Shown one piece after another: positions 59,037 to 64,000 of a stretch of 64,000 bases of DNA. This stretch comes from Zoroaster sp. YZ-2022 (Eukaryota; Echinodermata; Asteroidea; Forcipulatida; Zoroasteridae), in NCBI GenBank assembly GCA_029582265.1, contig CM055816.1, forward strand, positions 97,475,056-97,539,055, given 5' to 3'. The position numbers and the translations under genes are program-made. Position 1 is the first letter of the stretch, and every line of letters starts with the position of its first letter. The notes below the pieces were generated by a model. It was not told where the DNA came from and ran no database searches. It was given only the letters and a program-made list of their open reading frames with translations.

Positions 59037-59406
59037 CGGTAGAATCCAAGTTTGTAATGATGGCGGTGCTTTGACAACAAGCCCATGTGCAAAGCAGTTT
59101 TCTTAAGAAAGTGTTGGGGTCCACAGTCGGACTTGGAGGACAACAGTCCATGGTGAACGAAAACACAAAATGACAAGAAAAGACTCGATACATCTTTTAA
59201 TATGGAGTCCATTTCGGGGTGGCTTGTTTACGGTTCTCTCTCTTCTTTTTCTTACCTCGAAGGGAAAGGGTGATAGATGTGTAGCCGGCCAAACAGTCGA
59301 GGTAGAACCGACGACTCCTCAAGGTACCTTTCAGCTCAGCTTTAAATTTAGTAGGATAGTGGGTGACGGGTTCGTTCTAACTTGGGTGGTTCTCCTGGTG
59401 TTCGCT

Positions 59407-59682
59407 CTAACTTGGGCTGGTCTTTAGTTCATCACTATTCATTTGCAAGTTCATGGTTAAAGGGCCTTTCTCTGCCGATTTAAAATGGTTGTACCTCTGA
59501 AGTGTCTGATGATACAGCTTCATTTTCTCTTCGTCTGTGATATCCTGCCTTTCGAGCAGAGTCCTCATGTCTTCGTCCAAACCGTGCACTACGCGTTATT
59601 GGAGTTTGTTCTAGCAGTCTTGCAGCTTGCAGTTCGAAAGTGTGTCGTGAGGAACAAGTACCATTTTCTTGGTGTGCTGCAT
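59407..59682 (-). pseudogene. Small acidic Polinton ORF of unknown function
   Basis: Start ATG 59680-59682 (MQHTKKMVLVPHDTLSN), overlapping frames to a stop near 59407. The intact part MHGLDEDMRTLLERQDITDE followed by YHQTLQRYNHF is charged and likely helical. A protein starting with a similar MVLVP segment and ending in LQRY is commonly found beside the ATPase in Polintons, role unknown. The 370 bp between this ORF and the integrase start carry no clean frame and may hold its decayed C-terminus. Confidence 0.5.
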
Positions 59683-59684
59683 CG

Positions 59685-60009
59685 TTACTTGAAGAGCAGA
59701 CCGGCAAGTGCACTCAAAACAGGAGTAAGTAATGCACCCAGGAATCCACCTTTTTGATGAAGAATTTTTTTCTTCTTCTGGCCACTAAGTTTTTTGGTGG
59801 CGAGGGCTCTGATGTGATGCTTGTATTTTTTTAGTTTTCTTTTGTCGGCGGGTTTCAGACTTATGTTCCCATTGAGGATGTTGAGGGCACACTCACACAC
59901 ACAAGCGATAAGTTCTTTACTGGCTCCCTGGATCACACCCTGACGCTGTTTGATATTTCCCTTTGCTAGAACTTGTAGAGTGCGGAGCGTGGTTCACGCA
60001 GTTAGACAT
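59685..60009 (-). pseudogene. Polinton small basic/hydrophobic virion protein
   Basis: Start ATG 60007-60009, stop TAA 59685-59687. After one frame change the frame is intact from about 59970: VIQGASKELIACVCECALNI, then a lysine-rich region PADKRKLKKYKHHIRALATK and a glycine/hydrophobic C-terminus GGFLGALLTPVLSALAGLLF. The cysteine-helix, basic stretch and hydrophobic tail are typical of a conserved small Polinton product sometimes compared with adenovirus core or membrane-lytic proteins. Its activity is not established. Confidence 0.65.
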
Positions 60010-60044
60010 CTTCAAATGAATGGCGTGCTGGATCCTCACTTCAT

Positions 60045-60684
60045 TTATACCTTCGGGACATACACAATTGGGTTCTCACCCGGAAAAATGTGGGTCATTA
60101 GTCTCATTTCTCCGGACGTTTGGGTTTTAGATCAATGAAAAAGGTAACCGTAGGGTGGTAAAGTAGCATCTCGGTGAGCTTCGACCATGAACTTTGATTT
60201 GGTGGGATACATTTGTTTTGCCAGATGGTTTATCTGGGAAGGCGTCCTAGGATTTTTGAAGAGGATCAGGTAATGTGCGTTGAGACTAATCGTGCGCATT
60301 TCTTTGCCCTGATGAAATAAATTTTGGAGAATCAACACAATGGAAAGATTTCTATGATGACTGCCCTTGGTAAAAGCTCCGTAATCCGTTTGCTGTTGCC
60401 CGTTTCAGATGAGATCATCGATCAATATCATATTGTTCATGGATCGATGTATTTTCGTATGAAGGTCATCTGGAATACCTTCCACAAATTGTATATTACG
60501 AACCACGTTTGCCAAATGAGCGTAAGCATGTTGAAACTCTCCGTAGCACCACACGATATTGTCTGGTGGAGGTTCGATGACCTTTTCATCCGCTGGAACC
60601 AGCAAACGTTTCTGAACTGATTTTGCCTGAGCCGGTTGGTCCTGCTATCACACAAGTGAAGGGATGTTTCATTTGCGGGTTCAT
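60045..60684 (-). pseudogene. Polinton genome-packaging ATPase (FtsK/HerA type), frame-broken
   Basis: Start ATG 60682-60684, with a second Met four codons later; stop TAA 60045-60047; about 213 codons. MKHPFTCVIAGPTGSGK holds the Walker A P-loop. NNMILIDDLI near 60410 is Walker B. FHQGKEMRTISLNAHYLILF near 60300 and LAKQMYPTKSKFM follow in the arrangement of Polinton packaging ATPases. The breaks are a frame change right after the P-loop, a pair of compensating changes just after Walker B and another near 60135. It would pump the genome into the capsid. It is the first gene of the minus-strand cassette; the DNA upstream of it is duplicated at 62434-62622. Confidence 0.85.
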
Positions 60685-60828
60685 AGTATGAAATGAATAC
60701 AGAGAGGATTTGTAACTGGTTTTAAAGTATGACCTAGGGCTTAGGAAATAAATAAGTCAGATAACATACATTTTTTCTTTCCTTTTTTTTCACAAGAACA
60801 GACCAATAATTTATTTCAACTGCAACTC
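60682..60828 (-). promoter_or_regulatory. ATPase upstream region, copy 1
   Basis: Between the ATPase start and the right inverted repeat. On the minus strand it has ATTGG (CCAAT inverse) near 60811, a polypurine tract (about 60775-60793) and the ATG context. The same sequence recurs at 62434-62622 with small indels. It is presumably the promoter and leader of the cassette. Confidence 0.6.
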
Positions 60829-60846
60829 CAAAAGGAATGATAAAAT

Positions 60847-60999
60847 GATATTTTATAAAATTGTTTTATTACAAATGGATTAATAAACTCCTCCCCTTTT
60901 TCAGATTTTGGTTAGAAAATTAAATCGATGACTTTTAAGCGCCTTTTTACCTTTTTCCCATCATGCTTTGGTAAACTTGAACAAACATGGCTGCTAACG
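60847..60999 (-). repeat. Polinton right terminal inverted repeat
   Basis: Reverse complement of 53320-53470; ends AACAAACATGGCTGCTAACG at 60999. Confidence 0.92.
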
Positions 61000-61700
61000 G
61001 AGACAACGATAGTTAGATACTTTGGGTTTTTCTAAGTAATATGTCTGTATTGGAGTTTATTTAAGGCAGTTGAATAATTGGATATCTTAAAGAGAGTAAG
61101 TAGAATAATAAGGCGTAATAATTCGTGATTTTCTTAGGAGTTTTTGTTTGTTATTGTCAGATTACAAATAGATGTGCAGCAGACGATTAACACGTCAGTT
61201 AGGTCAGTGACTGGCTCACAGTGCGTTGACCCTTTGCACGCTATGTACAGTTAATGCATAATAGGTACACGTTGTATAACTGTTGATTTGTTCTGTATAA
61301 AGTTATTGACAAAGTGAAGTTGGATAGGTTTATAGATGAAAAATAATGTAGGTTACTTTGTTTTTCGTCAGAGACTGTATAAAATGTATACAATTTAGTT
61401 ATTGAAATTTAGAAATGAAAAAAGAACAAAATTAAGCTAGGACAAAAGAAAATTCTATATAAATAAACAAATTATTTTATGTCAGATTGAAATAATTTCT
61501 AGAATTAACGTTACTGTTAACGTTACTGTTAAAGTATGAGATTAAAAAAAAAAAAAACTTGTTTACAGAGACCTTGTGCATCACACTTATCCTCTTACCA
61601 ATACTAGACAAAAGCTACTATTAAAAACACAGACATACACGAATATAATTTATTTTAATGATTAAATCGAACAGTTAATATTCATAACAGACTCGGTAAT
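61000..61700. other. AT-rich flank between Polinton repeat and histone-type gene
   Basis: No ORF. A short direct repeat GTTAACGTTACT is near 61507-61530 followed by an A12 run. I looked here for DNA polymerase B motifs and found none. Confidence 0.5.
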
Positions 61701-61713
61701 AATCTCTTCTTGG
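61701..61713 (-). promoter_or_regulatory. Histone downstream element (U7-type)
   Basis: The minus strand reads CCAAGAAGAGATT, starting about 10 nt downstream of the stem-loop. Replication-dependent histone pre-mRNAs carry a purine-rich CAAGAAAGA-like element at this place, which pairs with U7 snRNA to direct cleavage. Confidence 0.8.
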
Positions 61714-61723
61714 AATATGTGTT

Positions 61724-61739
61724 GGCTCTGAAAAGAGCC
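61724..61739 (-). promoter_or_regulatory. Histone mRNA 3' stem-loop
   Basis: The minus strand reads GGCTCTTTTCAGAGCC with CCAACC before and AACACA after it. This matches the metazoan consensus (6-bp stem with GG/CC base, 4-nt TTTC loop region, A-rich flank) at every position. It begins 25 nt after the stop codon of the ORF at 61765-62016. SLBP would bind it. An AATAAA also sits between stop codon and stem-loop. Confidence 0.93.
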
Positions 61740-61764
61740 GGTTGGTTTATTGCCGTCGACGATC

Positions 61765-62016
61765 TTATTTGAAGGTGCTTGGGTAGCTTTGGAGTAAAAA
61801 TCCTGCGTAGTCAAGATTTCCTACCACAACCGCATATTTGAGGGCTTCCATTGGTGAAATTACATCAATCGGGGGCACCACGTCAGGCAAATTTTGAGGA
61901 ATTTGATTCCAGTCTTGTAATTCCTGAGATGCATTTATTTGGCTCCGCTCGGCCTCGATACTTGTAATTTCAAGATGTTCTTCCACAGACCTATAAAAAT
62001 TAAAAAGAGTCGCCAT
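61765..62016 (-). CDS. Non-histone 83-aa protein encoded by a histone-type gene
   Basis: ATG 62014-62016 to TAA 61765-61767, uninterrupted, no intron. The protein starts MATLFNFYRSVEEHLEITSI, has a polar middle (QELQDWNQIPQNLPDVVPP) and ends in MEALKYAVVVGNLDYAGFLL plus a short tail. That last part resembles half an ankyrin-type helix pair, but one unit is too little to claim a domain. It has no histone fold, no basic tail and no signal peptide. The gene has a TATA box 67 bp upstream, three CCAAT boxes, a 3' stem-loop and a U7-type element, so expression in S phase with a non-polyadenylated mRNA is expected. Unlike the neighbouring Polinton genes it has no frameshift. It may be a host gene, a Polinton-associated gene or a captured promoter/terminator pair. 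Confidence 0.7.
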   Translation of the reverse strand: MATLFNFYRSVEEHLEITSIEAERSQINASQELQDWNQIPQNLPDVVPPIDVISPMEALKYAVVVGNLDYAGFLLQSYPSTFK

Positions 62017-62082
62017 ACTGATAAAATGTGGTGTTCACTGGAGTTCACAAAATATGAGAGTTTGGATTAAAAAAATTTCCGT

Positions 62083-62202
62083 CTTTTATACTCTACCATC
62101 CTTAACGTCATGAAACAACCAATCACAAAAGTGTGTGGTTGCTCCATAAACAATACGCAAACATTCAACCAATCGCGACAATGCGCAAACATTCAACCAA
62201 TC
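62083..62202 (-). promoter_or_regulatory. TATA and CCAAT promoter of the histone-type gene
   Basis: On the minus strand TATAAAAG lies at 62083-62090 (GAGTATAAAAGACGG). Three CCAAT boxes are at 62119-62123, 62169-62173 and 62197-62201 (plus-strand orientation). The last two are parts of an exact 18-bp direct repeat, GCAAACATTCAACCAATC, 28 bp apart. Arrays of CCAAT boxes over a strong TATA box and a short leader are typical of S-phase histone promoters. Confidence 0.75.
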
Positions 62203-62346
62203 AACGATGTCCATTCTATTTTAAAACACGACATACCTTATTAAGTTCCACAGTATTTTGTGAGGAGGAGAGGAATCAAAGTTCATAGCGGGTCAAACCA
62301 ACACGACATGCACTACTCCCTAATGGATTTTGTGTGGAGGGCCAAG

Positions 62347-62366
62347 GAGTCACAATATGTATATGT

Positions 62367-62398
<32 letters not shown>

Positions 62399-62421
62399 GT
62401 ATATGTATATGTGTATATATG
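62347..62421. repeat. (TATATG/TATG)n microsatellite
   Basis: Alternating TATATG and TATGTG units immediately upstream (left) of the second copy of the ATPase upstream region. Confidence 0.9.
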
Positions 62422-62433
62422 CAGTATTTTGTG

Positions 62434-62622
62434 GCGGGTTCATAGTATGAAATGAATACAGAGAGGATTTGTAACTGGTTTAAGTATGACCTAGGGCTTA
62501 GAACTGGTTTAAGTATGACCTAGGGGTTAGGAAATAAATAAGTCAGATAACATACATTTTTTTTCTTTCCTTTTTTTTTTTCTTCACAAGAACAGACCAA
62601 TAATTTATTTCAACTGGTCTAT
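62434..62622 (-). repeat. Second copy of the Polinton ATPase upstream region
   Basis: Direct repeat of 60676-60828, beginning GCGGGTTCATAGTATGAAAT and ending in CAATAATTTATTTCAACT. A 28-bp piece (ACTGGTTTAAGTATGACCTAGGG type) is itself duplicated within this copy. It breaks off right at the ATPase start codon on one side and at the point where the inverted repeat would begin on the other. No ATPase coding sequence follows. Confidence 0.85.
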
Positions 62623-62929
62623 GTGTATATATTTATTTCCTACTCATTGAGTCCTTGAGTCGAGTTTGCCGTTTTTTTTTTCACAAGGCATGATCTGCAG
62701 TCTGCAGTCTGCAGTGGAGGTGACGCGTCTTGCATGAACATGTATGCCAATATGTATGCAGCATCTTATGTGGTGGATTTCTATTTTAATAGTCTGCAGT
62801 GGTGGTGGTGGAATTGAGGAGTCGCGGAGTGAAGGGAGTCACGCGCGCGCCCGCACGCGCAGCATTACGTACCCAAAGTATATGTGGCGTATCTTGACTA
62901 TGTGTGCCGCATTACGTACCCGGTTTGTG

Positions 62930-63084
62930 GAGGGAGGAGGTGGGATTGAGGTGGGATTGAGGTGGGATTGAGACCTGCGTTGTGGTGGGATTGAGGAGGG
63001 AATTGAGGAGGGAATTACAGCAAACCGACCTGCGTATAGGAGGACCCTCCTTAATCCCTCCTATACGCAGGTCGGTTTGCTGTA
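62930..63084. repeat. Purine-rich 12-bp repeats ending in a 28-bp perfect hairpin
   Basis: GGTGGGATTGAG occurs three to four times from about 62938, then GAGGAGGGAATT twice. A hairpin follows with exact arms 63016-63043 and 63057-63084 (outer end TACAGCAAACCGACCTGCGT) and a 13-nt loop. Confidence 0.9.
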
Positions 63085-63124
63085 TACATACTACTTACAT
63101 GTTTTGTCCAGGTTAGGTCATTTG

Positions 63125-63560
63125 AAAAAATAACACCAAGATTATTTATATGAACTGACGACTTCTAAAGGTTCAGCACCTGAAAGAGAGTAAGGAGTTA
63201 AAGATTGCTTCTTGGAACGGGTGATATGCATAACTTTACACTTATTTGAGTTCAGCTGCATATGATTTTCTGTACACCACTCGGTAATAGAGTTTAGGTC
63301 ATTCTGTAAGACAACACTATCATCATTACATCTAATGTCTGATACAAAACAGTGTCATCGGCATATTGAGGTAGGGCAGATTGAACATGATTAGACAGGT
63401 CGGCCGTAAATAAATTAAACAGTATAGAGCCTTGAGGTACCCCTGATATAACTGGTACCCAGTCAGACTTGGCTCCTGAAAAAATAACTTGTTCTCTGTT
63501 TGACAGAAAATTATTGATCCATGAAAGCAGGTTTCCACAGACGCCATCATGCTATCATGC
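63125..63560 (-). pseudogene. Non-LTR retrotransposon reverse transcriptase fragment
   Basis: Minus-strand frames read INNFLSNREQVIFSGAKSDW, VISGVPQGSILFNLF (motif B region, glycine-proline) and LPQYADDTVLY (motif C with the two catalytic Asp, near 63360). They continue towards a thumb-side segment to about 63125. Frame changes and absence of the rest mark it as a 5'- and 3'-truncated relic. It belongs to a different element from the two LINEs at 17-23 kb (different spacing and wording of motif C). Confidence 0.8.
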
Positions 63561-64000
63561 TATCATGCTATCATGCACAAATGCAATTTTGCATTTCCCG
63601 GATGTCAGGGTGTCGGGTGGTAACACGTGACCACTGGTCTCCTGCTCCTGCCATTTAACAGCATCCCTAACGAATGCCAAGAAGGGGCGGGGATACCTTG
63701 TTTAAAGTTGCAGCCTGCAAAATTTAAACAGTTAACATTTAATTTAGTTTGTAAGATAATACAAAAAAAATTCAGATGGCAGACTTGTGAATAAGTCAGT
63801 TTTGCACCTCAATACCCACTTAAAGGGAACGTATACGTTTGGTAATTCCAAAAATTAATGGCCATAAAAACTTACTTGGAAAGATGCACTGCAGCTGTTG
63901 ATAGTATAAAACATTTTGAGAAACGATTCCCTTCAAGTAATGTGGTTATAGAGAAAGAGATCATGTTTTCACCCCAAAAATTTGAATCTGAGTAATGCTA
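63561..64000. other. Window end, no supported gene
   Basis: Contains three GCTATCAT repeats at 63549-63574 and, near 63823, the 12-bp palindrome AACGTATACGTT at the start of a stretch (to 64000) that has the look of an interspersed repeat cut by the window edge. Confidence 0.35.

Larger units (their letters stand above)
53320..60999 (-). mobile_element. Polinton/Maverick element, compact and lacking a visible DNA polymerase
   Basis: About 7.7 kb between inverted repeats 53320-53470 and 60847-60999. Eight co-directional minus-strand genes, 20-60 bp apart except around the integrase, encode the packaging ATPase, small virion proteins, integrase, both capsid proteins and the maturation protease. 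This set defines Polintons (virus-like elements related to adintoviruses). Known Polintons are usually 15-20 kb and carry protein-primed DNA polymerase B; no polymerase motif is seen here. No 6-bp target duplication is apparent (left flank TACGTT, right flank AACGGA if the ends are AG/CT). All larger genes contain frameshifts, so the copy is degraded or its consensus is noisy. Confidence 0.88.

Noticed and set aside
53320..64000. DNA polymerase B gene
   Set aside because: Looked for palm-domain motifs on both strands inside and right of the Polinton and saw none; absence should be confirmed with a profile search.

Overview
The window looks like nuclear DNA from an AT-rich animal genome, most likely a marine invertebrate and plausibly a deuterostome such as an echinoderm or hemichordate. 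The evidence is a CR1-like LINE whose ORF begins with a 2A-like motif, a Polinton/Maverick element, piggyBac and Tc1/mariner transposons, many small inverted-repeat elements and long (TTA)n and (TA)n tracts. There is no operon-style gene packing, rRNA gene, CRISPR array or convincing tRNA gene. Two runs of exactly 500 N (16726-17225 and 37353-37852) show that it is a scaffold of three contigs. The species assignment is inference; no single host gene fixes it.

Layout. 1-8.9 kb: two nested tandem-duplication arrays whose copies differ mainly by one-base indels, followed at 8879-9010 by a possible terminal exon. 9-16.7 kb: mostly non-coding AT-rich DNA, a CpG-richer patch near 13 kb and a few short unrecognised ORFs, one with an HELTH metal-binding signature. 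17.2-27.5 kb: a nest of transposons, namely a 5'-cut LINE, an inverted-repeat element flanked by TTAA, a CR1-like LINE on the minus strand, a decayed piggyBac transposase, and a Tc1/mariner-superfamily element with about 225 bp inverted repeats sitting in a TA microsatellite. 27.7-37.3 kb: a 16-bp minisatellite, several MITEs (one with an 8-bp target duplication) and a possible first coding exon near 36.7 kb. 37.9-47.4 kb: a suspect contig end, with a large diverged inverted repeat and then a block of extreme GC content full of homopolymer runs that may be poor consensus or foreign DNA. 47.4-53.3 kb: repeats, including two strongly G-rich tracts and a cluster of short hairpins.

The most coherent biology is at 53.3-62.6 kb. 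A pair of about 150 bp terminal inverted repeats (53320-53470 and 60847-60999) encloses a compact minus-strand cassette in the order packaging ATPase, small basic/hydrophobic virion protein, small acidic ORF, DDE integrase with C-terminal chromodomain, minor capsid protein, small basic-tailed protein, major capsid protein and adenovirus-type cysteine protease. This is the capsid and integration gene set of a Polinton/Maverick. No protein-primed DNA polymerase B is visible, and the space where more genes would be expected holds a roughly 180-bp tandem repeat. All of the genes carry frame breaks.

Just outside the right inverted repeat, at 61.7-62.2 kb, is an intronless gene built exactly like a replication-dependent histone gene: CCAAT boxes, TATA box, short 5' leader, short 3' UTR, consensus histone stem-loop and a purine-rich downstream element. 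Its intact 83-codon ORF is not a histone. The gene and the right inverted repeat lie between two direct copies of the sequence upstream of the Polinton ATPase. This is the observation I would follow up first.
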